Shown here piece after piece: positions 1 to 7,700 of a stretch of 32,982 nucleotides of DNA (the first letter of the stretch is position 1; each line of letters begins with the position of its first letter). Source of the DNA: Sneathiellales bacterium (lineage in GTDB: Bacteria > Pseudomonadota > Alphaproteobacteria > Minwuiales > Minwuiaceae); NCBI GenBank assembly GCA_026992315.1, contig JALXAG010000274.1, positions 1 to 32,982 on the forward strand. Direction: 5' to 3'. Position numbers and translations under genes: made by a program. The notes under the pieces are model-generated. The model saw only the letters and a list, made by a program, of their open reading frames with translations, had not been told where the DNA came from and ran no database searches.

Positions 1-1
1 G

Positions 2-2005
2 ACGGTCGAAGCCGACACCCTGCGCCGCCTGAGCGGCCGGGAAGAGGAAGGGACAGGCGCCTCCCCTGGTGATGAGAACATTCTCAACCGTCGGATCGGT
101 GCCGCGCCGGGCTATGAAACGGCCCTTGGCGCCGTGCTGGGGGAGGATCTGGAAGCATCGACGGATGAAGGCGCCGATCTGTATTGGGGGGAAGCCGCCG
201 CCAACCCCTCCACCCCGCTGCCCGAAGGCGCCCGGCCGCTGCTTGAATATGTCAGCGCGCCGGAACGTCTGCATTCGCGGCTATCGCAGATCGGCATCGT
301 CGCCGATAATGCGACCGGCGATACCCTGTACCGCCAGTTGCACCCCGGTCAGCGTCTGGTCAGCCCGGACGGAGCCTGCTGGCGCTGGGACGGGCTGATC
401 CGGCGCAGGGCGGCCCCCTCGCGCACCGCCGTGCTGCTGGAACAGCGCAACCGCCTTGCCGCCCTCGAAGAACGCATCGCCACGGCCAGGGCAAGGGCCG
501 AAGAGGCACGCAGGGCGGCAGATGCCGCAAAGGCTGCCCTGAAAGAAAGCGCCGAGGCGCTGCGTATGCAGGAGCAAGCCTGCGATGCCTGCCGCCGGGA
601 ACGCGACCGCGCCCGCGATCGCATGCAGAAGCTTGCAGCGGAGCTGGAACGCCGCCGCGCCGCGGAAGCCGCCTTGCAGGCACGGATCGCGGAACTGGAG
701 GAAGATCTGCGCCAGGCCCGCACCGCCGCGGAAACGACGGAAACGGCACTGAAGGCCCTGCCTGACGAGGCCCCGCTGCTGCAGCGGGCGGAAAAGGCCC
801 GGACCGGGCTGGATGACGCCCGGGAGCATCTGCGCCGTGCCGAAGCGGAAGCCGCGGCCCTGCGCGAACAGATTCGACAGCATCAGGCCCGGCGCCAGCG
901 TCTGCAGCGCGATATCGCCCAATGGCGCCAGCGCCTCGAAAAAGGCCGCCAGCACCTGAAGGACCTGCAGAACCGCCTCAAGGAAACCGAGAGGGAGCGC
1001 GAACAGCTCGCCGCCCGCCCCGGCGTGCTGGCGGAAAGGCGCCAGGCCCTGCTGGGCAAGCTGGCACTGGCGGAAAAAGAACGCGATGAAGCCGTCGATG
1101 CCCTGCACAGGGTCAGGGACAAGCTCGGCGAAGCCAGGCTGCAGGAGCAGGCGGCGCAAAAAAAACTGGCCGATGCGCGCGCCGCCCTTGCCGGTCTGGA
1201 ATCCGACTGCCGCCACCATCAGGAACGGCTGGAGGAAATGGCGGCACGCATCCTCGAATCCCTCGAATGCGCCCCGGAAGCCATTCTCGGCCGGCTGGGC
1301 ATCGGCGAGGGCGAGGAACTGCCCGATGCCGAGACCTGCGAACGCAGGCTGGAGCGCTGGAAACGGGAACGACAGAACATGGGCGCGGTCAATCTGCGCG
1401 CCGAGGCCGAAGCACAGGAAACCACGGAAAGAATAGAAGCGCTGACGGCGGAAAAAGAGGATCTGGAAGCGGCGATCGGCAGGCTCCGCCGCGCCATCGC
1501 CAATCTGAACCGTGAAGGGCGCGAACGCCTGCTGGCCGCCTTCGAAAGGGTGGATGCGCATTTCCAGAAGCTTTTCGTCCGCGTCTTCGGCGGCGGACGG
1601 GCGCATCTGTCCCTGACGGAGGCGGAGGACCCGCTTGAAGCCGGACTCGAGATCATGGCCAGCCCGCCTGGAAAACGCCTGCAGCTGATGTCGCTGCTCT
1701 CCGGCGGCGAACAGGCCCTGACGGCGCTGGCACTGCTGTTCGCCGTCTTCCTGACCAATCCCGCCCCCATCTGCGTCCTCGACGAGGTGGACGCGCCGCT
1801 GGACGATGCCAATGTGGAACGGCTCTGCCGTCTGCTGGAGGATATCTGCCGCCAGACGGCGACCCGCTTCCTCTGCGTCACCCATCATCCGCTGACCATG
1901 GCGCGCATGGACCGGCTGTTCGGCGTCACCATGGCCGAGCGGGGGATTTCGCAATTGGTTTCGGTCGATCTGTCCACTGCCGAGGAGTGGCGCGACAGCG
2001 CCTGA
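2..2005 (+). CDS. smc: Chromosome segregation protein SMC, 3' part (5' end outside window)
   Basis: This is the C-terminal 667 residues of the SMC ATPase that compacts and segregates the chromosome with ScpA/ScpB. The frame is open from base 2, so the true start lies upstream. The first ~100 residues look like the later part of the hinge (for example PGYETALGAVLGEDLEA). A long Glu/Arg/Ala-rich coiled coil follows, then the C-terminal ABC half. The ABC signature LLSGGEQALTALALLFAVF lies near 1695-1750, followed by a Walker B segment with a catalytic Asp-Glu (ICVLDEVDAPLDDANV, near 1769-1815) and a switch His (CVTHH). The N-terminal Walker A half is not visible. The gene ends with TGA, 138 bases before the likely atpI start. 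No frameshift is seen. The family assignment is secure; MukB or RecN fit worse because of the hinge and the signature. Confidence 0.96.
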   Translation, partial: TVEADTLRRLSGREEEGTGASPGDENILNRRIGAAPGYETALGAVLGEDLEASTDEGADLYWGEAAANPSTPLPEGARPLLEYVSAPERLHSRLSQIGIVADNATGDTLYRQLHPGQRLVSPDGACWRWDGLIRRRAAPSRTAVLLEQRNRLAALEERIATARARAEEARRAADAAKAALKESAEALRMQEQACDACRRERDRARDRMQKLAAELERRRAAEAALQARIAELEEDLRQARTAAETTETALKALPDEAPLLQRAEKARTGLDDAREHLRRAEAEAAALREQIRQHQARRQRLQRDIAQWRQRLEKGRQHLKDLQNRLKETEREREQLAARPGVLAERRQALLGKLALAEKERDEAVDALHRVRDKLGEARLQEQAAQKKLADARAALAGLESDCRHHQERLEEMAARILESLECAPEAILGRLGIGEGEELPDAETCERRLERWKRERQNMGAVNLRAEAEAQETTERIEALTAEKEDLEAAIGRLRRAIANLNREGRERLLAAFERVDAHFQKLFVRVFGGGRAHLSLTEAEDPLEAGLEIMASPPGKRLQLMSLLSGGEQALTALALLFAVFLTNPAPICVLDEVDAPLDDANVERLCRLLEDICRQTATRFLCVTHHPLTMARMDRLFGVTMAERGISQLVSVDLSTAEEWRDSA

Positions 2006-2059
2006 TCGCCTGCCGTGGAAGCAGGCAGGTATCGTTGGCGGCGGCGGTTTCTTTCGCTC

Positions 2060-2120
2060 TTGACTTGCCCTGCACCTGCCAGTAGGTTTGCCGCGCTTTT
2101 GACGTGGCCTGGCACCTGCC
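2060..2120 (+). promoter_or_regulatory. Candidate promoter region of the F0 operon with an imperfect 21/22-base direct repeat
   Basis: Two similar units occur at 2060-2080 and 2099-2120, each starting TTGAC and ending GCACCTGCC, 39 bases apart. The first could supply a -35 element (TTGACT, 2060-2065) with TAGGTT at 2083-2088 after a 17-base spacer. The second has a -35-like TTGACG but no convincing -10. An inverted copy of the shared heptamer (GGCAGGT) lies at 2024-2030. This is the only non-coding stretch between smc and atpI, so an operon promoter is expected here. The exact assignment is an inference. Confidence 0.35.
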
Positions 2121-2143
2121 GCCACACTGTTCGAGCGGGCCGG

Positions 2144-2620
2144 ATGGATGATGCGCATATTGATGAAGAAAGCGCTTGTTCTCTTCGGCCACGATCCGGC
2201 CGGGATAAAGCCGTGAGCGGCCCCCGGAAAGATCGCGATCATGCGGGGAAACAGGAAGCGGATTCCGCTCCCCCCGACGACGAGCAGCGTGTGTTTCTGC
2301 AGGAGCGGGAGGCGCTGAAAGCACTGGATGCCCGCCTGAAAAAGGCCCGGGAGCACGAATCGGATCCCTTCGGGGACCGGCTGAACCCGGCAAGGCGTCC
2401 TGACAGTGCGCAAGCCATGGCCTGGCGCATATCGGTCGAAATTGTCGTGGCGCTCGGCGTCTGCGGTTTTATCGGCTGGTGGCTGGACAAGTGGTTTGAC
2501 ACGAAACCATGGTTGATGGTGGTATTCCTGCTGCTGGGTTTCGGGGTCGGCATTCGCAATGTCTACCGTATCGGCAGGGATGCCATGGATGAGGGAACAG
2601 ACGGCGACGGACGGGAATGA
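2144..2620 (+). CDS. atpI: ATP synthase protein I (AtpI)
   Basis: First gene of the F0 operon. AtpI is a small membrane protein thought to help assemble the c-ring and perhaps to aid cation uptake. From the ATG at 2144 it has 158 residues: a charged, low-complexity N-terminal ~90 residues with a short heptad-like stretch (around 48-72), then two membrane segments (about 98-113 and 122-142) carrying the family pattern of glycines (GFIGWWLDKWF and FLLLGFGVGIRNVYRI). The start is uncertain. GTG at 2213 is preceded by a GGATAAAG-like site and would give 135 residues, nearer the usual length. An upstream in-frame ATG-less extension to 2015 looks non-coding. It stands 68 bases before atpB, consistent with cotranscription. 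Confidence 0.85.
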   Translation: MDDAHIDEESACSLRPRSGRDKAVSGPRKDRDHAGKQEADSAPPDDEQRVFLQEREALKALDARLKKAREHESDPFGDRLNPARRPDSAQAMAWRISVEIVVALGVCGFIGWWLDKWFDTKPWLMVVFLLLGFGVGIRNVYRIGRDAMDEGTDGDGRE

Positions 2621-2688
2621 TTCAGGCCAGCGCCAGGCGCTGCGCGTACAGACAATCACCGCCATGCCGCAAAGAATGGATTTGAGCC

Positions 2689-3423
2689 TTGGAAGAGCAT
2701 AGTCCTCTCGCCCAATTCGAGATCAAGAAGCTGATCGAAATTCCCCTTGGCGGAATTGACGCATCCTTCACCAATTCATCCCTGTGGATGATGATCTCCA
2801 TCATTCTGGCCACCGCCTTTCTGACCCTGAGCATGCGCGGGCGTGCCATGGTGCCCGGCCGCTGGCAGTCCATGGCCGAGCTGGTCTACGAATTCGTCGC
2901 CAACATGCTGCGCGACAATGTCGGCTCCGGAGGACGGCGTTACTTCCCGTTCATCTTCACGCTGTTCGTGTTTATCCTGTTCAACAACAGCCTGGGCATG
3001 GTCCCCTACAGCTTCACGCCCACCAGCCATATCATCGTCACCTTTGCCATGGCTGTCGTGGTGTTCATCGGCGTCACCATCATCGGTTTCATCAAGAACG
3101 GTACCGGCTTTCTCAAGCTTTTCGTGCCTTCCGGCGTGCCGTGGTTCCTGCTGATCATCCTGGTGCCGATCGAAGTCATTTCCTATTTCGTCCGCCCGAT
3201 CAGCCTGTCTGTCCGGCTTTTCGCCAACATGATGGCCGGGCATACCATGCTGAAGGTCTTCGGCGGCTTTGTCGTCTCCCTCGGCCTGCTCGCCGGGTGG
3301 GCACCGCTGCTGTTCATTATCGCCCTGACGGGCATGGAAATCGGCATTGCCATGCTGCAAGCCTACGTATTCACCGTTCTGAGCTGCCTGTATCTTCACG
3401 ATGCGCTGCATCCGGGCCACTGA
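2689..3423 (+). CDS. atpB: F0F1 ATP synthase subunit a
   Basis: Subunit a forms the two proton half-channels against the c-ring in the inner membrane. The protein has 244 residues and five to six hydrophobic helices. The essential arginine is R176 in SLSVRLFANMMAGH, and the N-terminal SPLAQFEIKKLI is typical of alphaproteobacterial subunit a. The start is TTG at 2689: an in-frame TGA lies at 2683-2685, so no upstream start exists in this frame, and the next ATG would remove conserved N-terminal residues. A weak GGA lies 8 bases upstream. It is followed 65 bases later by atpE. Confidence 0.96.
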   Translation: MEEHSPLAQFEIKKLIEIPLGGIDASFTNSSLWMMISIILATAFLTLSMRGRAMVPGRWQSMAELVYEFVANMLRDNVGSGGRRYFPFIFTLFVFILFNNSLGMVPYSFTPTSHIIVTFAMAVVVFIGVTIIGFIKNGTGFLKLFVPSGVPWFLLIILVPIEVISYFVRPISLSVRLFANMMAGHTMLKVFGGFVVSLGLLAGWAPLLFIIALTGMEIGIAMLQAYVFTVLSCLYLHDALHPGH

Positions 3424-3458
3424 GCCCCTGAACGGTGTGGAGCCTAAACCGCAACTGA

Positions 3459-3716
<258 letters not shown>

Positions 3717-3768
3717 TCGAACGACGGGAAGTTACGTCACAACCTTTCACGGCACCTGAGGGTCAAGC

Positions 3769-4326
3769 ATGCCCCAGTTAGATTTCGCCACCTATGCGCC
3801 ACAGCTTGTGTGGCTGGCGATCACCTTCGTTCTTCTGTATGTGCTGATGTCGCGCATCGCCCTGCCCCGCATTGCCGAGGTATTGGAAGAGCGGCAGAAA
3901 CGCATCCAGGACGATCTGGACAAGGCGGAGCGGCTGAAGGCCGATACCGAGCAGGCCATCGCGGAATATGAACGCGCCATGGCCGATGCCCGGGCCCGTG
4001 CGCATGCCATTGCCGCCGAAAACCGCGCCAGGATCAATGCGGAAATCGAGGCCCGCCGGGCCGAGGTGGAAGCGCAGATCGAGGAAAAGACCCGCAAGGC
4101 GGAAGCGCGCATCGCCGAAGCCCGCGAGGCAGCCATGGCAAATGTCCGCGAAATCGCCCTGCAGGCATCATCGGCCATCGTCGAGCGGCTGACCGGAGAG
4201 AACGCCGATGAGAGCGCTCTTACCGCTGCCGTAGACGCATCGCTGGGAGACCGTGGATGTTCAGCAATCCCGAAACCTGGGTCGCCATTGGCTTTGTCGC
4301 CTTCATCGCCCTGGTCGTCTATCTGA
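3769..4326 (+). CDS. F0F1 ATP synthase subunit b' (with C-terminal extension overlapping atpF)
   Basis: One of the two distinct b-type stator subunits found in alphaproteobacteria and phototrophs. It has an N-terminal membrane segment (about residues 9-30, LVWLAITFVLLYVLMSRIALP) and then a long charged helix that forms a right-handed coiled coil with subunit b in the peripheral stalk. The predicted protein is 185 residues, about 20-25 longer than usual. The extra tail (after roughly ASLGDR) is Pro/Ser-rich and is read from DNA that also encodes the start of atpF in another frame, giving a 70-base overlap. The tail may be real, or the natural stop may have been lost by mutation or a sequencing indel. 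A GAGGGTC ribosome site lies upstream of the ATG. Confidence 0.9.
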   Translation: MPQLDFATYAPQLVWLAITFVLLYVLMSRIALPRIAEVLEERQKRIQDDLDKAERLKADTEQAIAEYERAMADARARAHAIAAENRARINAEIEARRAEVEAQIEEKTRKAEARIAEAREAAMANVREIALQASSAIVERLTGENADESALTAAVDASLGDRGCSAIPKPGSPLALSPSSPWSSI

Positions 4327-4742
4327 AGCTGCCGCGCATGATCGCCGCCAAGCTCGACGAGCGCGCCGACCGCATCGCCAGGGAGCTGGACGAAGCCCAG
4401 CGCCTGCGCGAGGAAGCCCAGGCCATGTTCGCCGAGTACAAGCGCAAGGCCGATGCCGCCGGCGAAGAGGCCGAGGCGATCATCGCCCTGGCCAAGGAAG
4501 AGGCAGAGCTCTATGCGCAGGAGGCCAAGGCCGCCCTCGACGAGATGCTGGAACGGCGCACCGCCGCGGCCGAGCAGAAGATCGAACAGGCCGAAGCCCA
4601 CGCCATGCAGGAGGTCCGGGCCGTGGCCGCAACGGCGGCCATCGATGCCGCCCGCAAGGTCATCAGCGAAAGCATGGATGCCAAGAAGGCCAATGCCCTG
4701 ATCAAGGATTCGATCGAGGATATCAAGAAACACCTGCACTGA
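4257..4742 (+). CDS. atpF: F0F1 ATP synthase subunit b
   Basis: Second b-type stator subunit, last gene of the F0 operon. It has 161 residues: a single N-terminal membrane helix (about 8-25, WVAIGFVAFIALVVYLKLP), then an Ala/Glu/Arg-rich helix (30-160) that binds the delta subunit through its C-terminus. The ATG at 4257 lies inside the end of the b' gene, so translation is likely coupled. A strong hairpin with a T-tract begins 24 bases after the stop. The F1 genes (atpHAGDC) are not in this window, as expected for alphaproteobacteria where F0 and F1 form separate operons. Confidence 0.95.
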   Translation: MFSNPETWVAIGFVAFIALVVYLKLPRMIAAKLDERADRIARELDEAQRLREEAQAMFAEYKRKADAAGEEAEAIIALAKEEAELYAQEAKAALDEMLERRTAAAEQKIEQAEAHAMQEVRAVAATAAIDAARKVISESMDAKKANALIKDSIEDIKKHLH

Positions 4743-4766
4743 TCGCTGTAGTGCGGCTGACATCGG

Positions 4767-4794
4767 GGGGTCCGCAAATGCGGGCCCCTTTTTT
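4767..4794 (+). terminator. Rho-independent terminator of the F0 operon
   Basis: The left arm GGGGTCCGC (4767-4775), loop AAAT (4776-4779) and right arm GCGGGCCCC (4780-4788) form a 9-bp stem with one G-T pair, followed directly by six T (4789-4794). This is a textbook intrinsic terminator 24 bases after the atpF stop. The remaining bases up to about 4950 hold no gene or other signal that I can support. Confidence 0.92.
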
Positions 4795-4971
4795 CATGGT
4801 GCCTTCCCGGACACCAGCTGTGCGCCACCCTGGTTTTCGCTGGCCTCCTTCGCACTTTTCGCCCCTTTGCGAACAGCCCAATACCCGGCATTTCATTCCT
4901 TCCTCTCCTTCAACCATCAGATATCGGGCCTCGCCTCTTTCATTTTCACGAAAATATTTTGTATAAACATC

Positions 4972-5002
4972 TTGACCTTCAAATGCGCTTATGCGCATAT
5001 GC
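4972..5002 (+). promoter_or_regulatory. Promoter and ArsR-type operator of the 5007-7574 cluster
   Basis: TTGACC (4972-4977), a 17-base spacer and GCATAT (4995-5000) fit an alphaproteobacterial sigma-70 promoter. The palindrome GCTTATGCGCATATGC (4987-5002, 14 of 16 bases symmetrical; core TATGCGCATA at 4990-4999 perfect) overlaps the -10 element, as expected for an ArsR/SmtB repressor that blocks RNA polymerase and autoregulates. Transcription would begin near 5006-5008, right at the ATG of the first gene. Promoter and operator are predicted from sequence only. Confidence 0.6.
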
Positions 5003-5006
5003 AGCT

Positions 5007-5309
5007 ATGAGCAACACATTGACCATTCTTTCCGCCCTTGCCGAGCCGACGCGTTTAGGCGCCCTGTCGCTGCTGTGGGATGGGCAGGAACACTGCCTGT
5101 GCGAACTGATGGATAAGCTCGGCGCCACCCAGTCGCGCATGTCGCGTCATATGCGCAATCTCAAACTGGCCGGGCTGATCGTGGACCGCCGCGAAGCACA
5201 GTGGGTCCGCTACAGGCGCAATCCCGCCCTGCCGCAACGAACGGTGCAGCTCGTCAACGCCGCCCTGGTCAGTTACCGCGAGGATATGGAACAAAGGAAA
5301 TCCGCATGA
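5007..5309 (+). CDS. ArsR/SmtB-family metalloregulator
   Basis: A 100-residue winged-helix repressor. The family derepresses when a metalloid, metal or thiol-reactive ligand binds. C30 and C32 in EHCLCELMDKLG match the ELCVCDL-type site in the DNA-recognition region that binds As(III)/Sb(III) in classical ArsR. The recognition helix is ATQSRMSRHMRNLKLAGLI, followed by the wing DRREAQWVRYR. I chose ATG 5007 rather than upstream TTG 4959, because homology begins at MSNTLTILSALAEPTR and the promoter/operator covers the extra codons. No Shine-Dalgarno is seen before the ATG, which fits a leaderless message. The stop overlaps the permease start (ATGA). The inducer is not proven; As(III) is the first candidate, a persulfide or copper sensor the alternative. 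Confidence 0.85.
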   Translation: MSNTLTILSALAEPTRLGALSLLWDGQEHCLCELMDKLGATQSRMSRHMRNLKLAGLIVDRREAQWVRYRRNPALPQRTVQLVNAALVSYREDMEQRKSA

Positions 5310-6370
5310 GCTCTCCCTCCCTGCAACAACAGAACCTTCCCGGCGGGGAAAGCGCCTCGGCGGTCAAATGGGTTTCCCTGACCCTGCTCGCCATTGCCGC
5401 ATGGTTTGCGCTCTACAGCCAGTTGGTGCCCTTTTCCCGTTGGCTCGTCGGCCTGCTGCCCATAGAGGCGGACAGTCATCTTTATGAAGCGATGGCGTTC
5501 TTCGCCTATGACACGCCGAAGGTGATCATGCTGCTGAGCCTGATCGTGTTCCTGATGGGCATTGTTCGCAGCTTCTTTTCCCCCGAGCGCACGAGGGCCA
5601 TTCTGGCCGGAAAGCGCGAAGGCGTCGGCAATGTGCTTGCTGCCTGCCTTGGCATTGTCACGCCGTTTTGTTCCTGTTCCGCCGTACCGCTGTTCATCGG
5701 CTTCGTCAGTGCGGGCGTTCCCCTGGGCGTGACCTTTTCCTTTCTGATCGCCGCCCCCATGGTCAATGAAGTGGCTCTGGGCCTGCTGTTCGGTCTGATC
5801 GGATGGAAGATCGCCCTGACATATCTGTTCTTCGGCCTTGGCGTCGCCATCGTTGCCGGCTGGGTGATCGGACGGCTGAAGCTGGAAGGCTGGCTGGAAG
5901 AATGGGTCCTCAAGATCCGTGGCGGCGCGGCGGATGTTCCGGATGAAAAACTGACCGTTATCGACCGGATCAGGGAAGGCCTGGAAGCCGTCCGCGATAT
6001 CGTCGGCCGGGTGTGGATCTGGATCATTCTCGGCATCGCCGCCGGCGCCGCCATTCATGGCTATGTGCCCGCCGATCTGATGGCGAAAATCATGGGCCGC
6101 GACGAATGGTGGACGGTTCCGGCCGCCGTGGTGATCGGCATTCCCATGTATTCCAATGCCGCGGGGATCATTCCGGTTGTCGAAGCCCTGATCGGTAAGG
6201 GGGCCGCCCTCGGCACCGTTCTCGCCTTCATGATGTCGGTCATCGCCCTGTCCCTGCCGGAAATGATCATTCTGCGCAAGGTGCTGACAGTACGTCTGAT
6301 CGCCGTTTTTGCCGGCGTCGTCGGCACCGGCATTCTTGCCGTCGGCTTCCTTTTCAACACCCTGTTCTGA
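5306..6370 (+). CDS. PF03773-family permease (ArsP-like/UPF0718 membrane transporter)
   Basis: An inner-membrane protein of 354 residues with about eight hydrophobic segments in two halves separated by a charged cytosolic loop (around 205-230). The family motif TPFCSCSAVPLFIGF (119-133) contains a CxC pair (C122, C124), and the following SAGVPLGVTFSFLIAAPMVNE is highly conserved. Members include ArsP, which exports trivalent organoarsenicals, and permeases linked to Cu/Zn or sulfur chemistry. The substrate here is unknown; the adjacent ArsR-type repressor points to a thiol-reactive toxic species. The start ATG overlaps the regulator stop by four bases (ATGA) with AAAGGAAA upstream. The thioredoxin-like gene follows 38 bases later. 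Confidence 0.87.
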   Translation: MSSPSLQQQNLPGGESASAVKWVSLTLLAIAAWFALYSQLVPFSRWLVGLLPIEADSHLYEAMAFFAYDTPKVIMLLSLIVFLMGIVRSFFSPERTRAILAGKREGVGNVLAACLGIVTPFCSCSAVPLFIGFVSAGVPLGVTFSFLIAAPMVNEVALGLLFGLIGWKIALTYLFFGLGVAIVAGWVIGRLKLEGWLEEWVLKIRGGAADVPDEKLTVIDRIREGLEAVRDIVGRVWIWIILGIAAGAAIHGYVPADLMAKIMGRDEWWTVPAAVVIGIPMYSNAAGIIPVVEALIGKGAALGTVLAFMMSVIALSLPEMIILRKVLTVRLIAVFAGVVGTGILAVGFLFNTLF

Positions 6371-6408
6371 CGCTTGGTTCCGCTCCTGGCAAAATAAGGA
6401 AAATCGTA

Positions 6409-6645
6409 ATGAAGAATATCAAGGTACTCGGCCCCGGCTGCAAACGCTGCGATGCGTTGGTGAAAATGGTTGAAGAGGAAGCGGCAGCGGCGAATATCCC
6501 CGTCACCGTCGAGAAAGTGACCGATTACGCGGAAATCGCCCAGTATGGCATTGCCTCAACCCCCGGCCTGGTGGTCGATGGCAATGTCGTCCATGCCGGC
6601 GGTCTGCCCAAGCCGGAAAACGTTCGTCAATGGCTGGCTGCGTGA
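6409..6645 (+). CDS. Small thioredoxin-like CxxC protein (MTH895/redox-active disulfide protein family)
   Basis: A 78-residue minimal thioredoxin fold without signal peptide, so presumably cytosolic. The active site is C11-K-R-C14 in GPGCKRCDAL, and the cis-proline loop is STPGLVVDG (P52). Proteins of this type commonly sit next to PF03773 permeases and ArsR repressors, where they may deliver electrons or bind the metal or sulfur cargo. An AAGGAAAA ribosome site precedes the ATG. The TGA overlaps the ATG of the next gene (TGATG), indicating translational coupling with the MBL protein. Confidence 0.88.
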   Translation: MKNIKVLGPGCKRCDALVKMVEEEAAAANIPVTVEKVTDYAEIAQYGIASTPGLVVDGNVVHAGGLPKPENVRQWLAA

Positions 6646-7574
6646 TGCGCCGCATTGCCGGGGCGCTCTTTCTGATCGCCGCCTTTCTGCCCGCCCTGAA
6701 GGCGGCGGCGGAAACCGCCCCGCTGGATATTGTCGAAATCGATCAGGGCGTATACGCCCTGGTCGGGCAGATGGCACAGCGTTCGGCGGATAATCTGGGC
6801 AACAACGCCACTTTCGGGCTGATCGTGACCGCGCAAGGCGCGGTACTGATCGATCCGGGCGGCAGTGCCAGAGGGGCCGCACAGCTTCATCGCATCGTCC
6901 GTCAACTGACGGATCAGCCGATTCGTTTCGTCATCGACACCGGCGGACAGGATCACCGCTGGTTCGGTAACGATTATTTTCGCAAACAGGGCGCCAAAAT
7001 CATCGCCTCGGAAGATGCGGTCGCCGATCAGCAGGAACGGGCCGATATCCAGTATCAGGCCATGGAATTCCTGCTCGGCAAGGATGTTTTCGCCGGCACC
7101 GAACCGGCATCGGCGGATATCCGCTTCGACAAGCGGTATGTGCTGCAGCTTGGGGACCTGCGCATCGAGATCGTTCACCCCGGCGCGGCCCATACGCCCG
7201 GCGATTCCTTCGTCTATCTGCCGCAGCAGAAAATCCTGTTTGCAGGCGATATCGTCTATATGGACCGCCTGCTCGGTATAGGCGAGCAATCGGACACCGC
7301 CGCCTGGCTGGAAAGCTTCGCCGCCATCGAGGCCCTGCACCCGCGCATTGTCGTTCCCGGCCATGGCTATCCCGCCCCCCTGGCCAAGGCACAGAAGGAA
7401 ACCCGCGACTATCTGCGCTATATGAGGGCCGAAGTCGACCGTATTCTGGAACGTGGCGGCGATATCGCCGAGGCCAGAAACATCGATCAATCGGCTTTCG
7501 CCTATCTTGCCGTCGCCGACCAGATCGCACGGCGCAATGCCGAAACCCTGTATCGACAGATGGAATTCGAATGA
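6645..7574 (+). CDS. Exported MBL-fold protein with degenerate metal site 1
   Basis: A 309-residue protein with a signal peptide (MRRIAGALFLIAAFLPALKAAA, cleavage near residue 22), so it should act in the periplasm. The beta-lactamase-fold hydrolase pattern is present in part: D103-H104, H183 (HPGAAHTPGD), D202 (FAGDIVYMDR) and H240 (VPGHG). The usual THxHxDH is instead DTGGQDHRWFGN, so both leading histidines are missing. It resembles the SoxH/quinoprotein-relay branch more than glyoxalase II. I chose ATG 6645, which overlaps the previous stop and starts the signal peptide; ATG 6630 would place extra residues before it. The role may be binding or hydrolysis of a sulfur or metalloid adduct, but this is not established. 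Confidence 0.82.
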   Translation: MRRIAGALFLIAAFLPALKAAAETAPLDIVEIDQGVYALVGQMAQRSADNLGNNATFGLIVTAQGAVLIDPGGSARGAAQLHRIVRQLTDQPIRFVIDTGGQDHRWFGNDYFRKQGAKIIASEDAVADQQERADIQYQAMEFLLGKDVFAGTEPASADIRFDKRYVLQLGDLRIEIVHPGAAHTPGDSFVYLPQQKILFAGDIVYMDRLLGIGEQSDTAAWLESFAAIEALHPRIVVPGHGYPAPLAKAQKETRDYLRYMRAEVDRILERGGDIAEARNIDQSAFAYLAVADQIARRNAETLYRQMEFE

Positions 7575-7700
7575 CCGCCGGGAAGAACCGCTTGGATATG
7601 CATTGCCCCCTCACAAGCTGAAATGCGATGGCATTACATTAATCCGCTGCGGTTTCCAGGGGGCGATTTTGCCTTCTGCAGAGGCGGGGATCCGCGACCA

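Noticed and set aside
281-2665. Very long open frame (794 codons) antisense to smc and atpI
   Set aside because: It is a shadow of the GC-rich coding strand. Its translation has no recognisable domain, and it runs through the smc-atpI gap.
3792-4763. Open frame antisense to the b' and b subunit genes
   Set aside because: A mirror of the Ala/Glu/Arg-rich coiled-coil codons; no start signal or family match.
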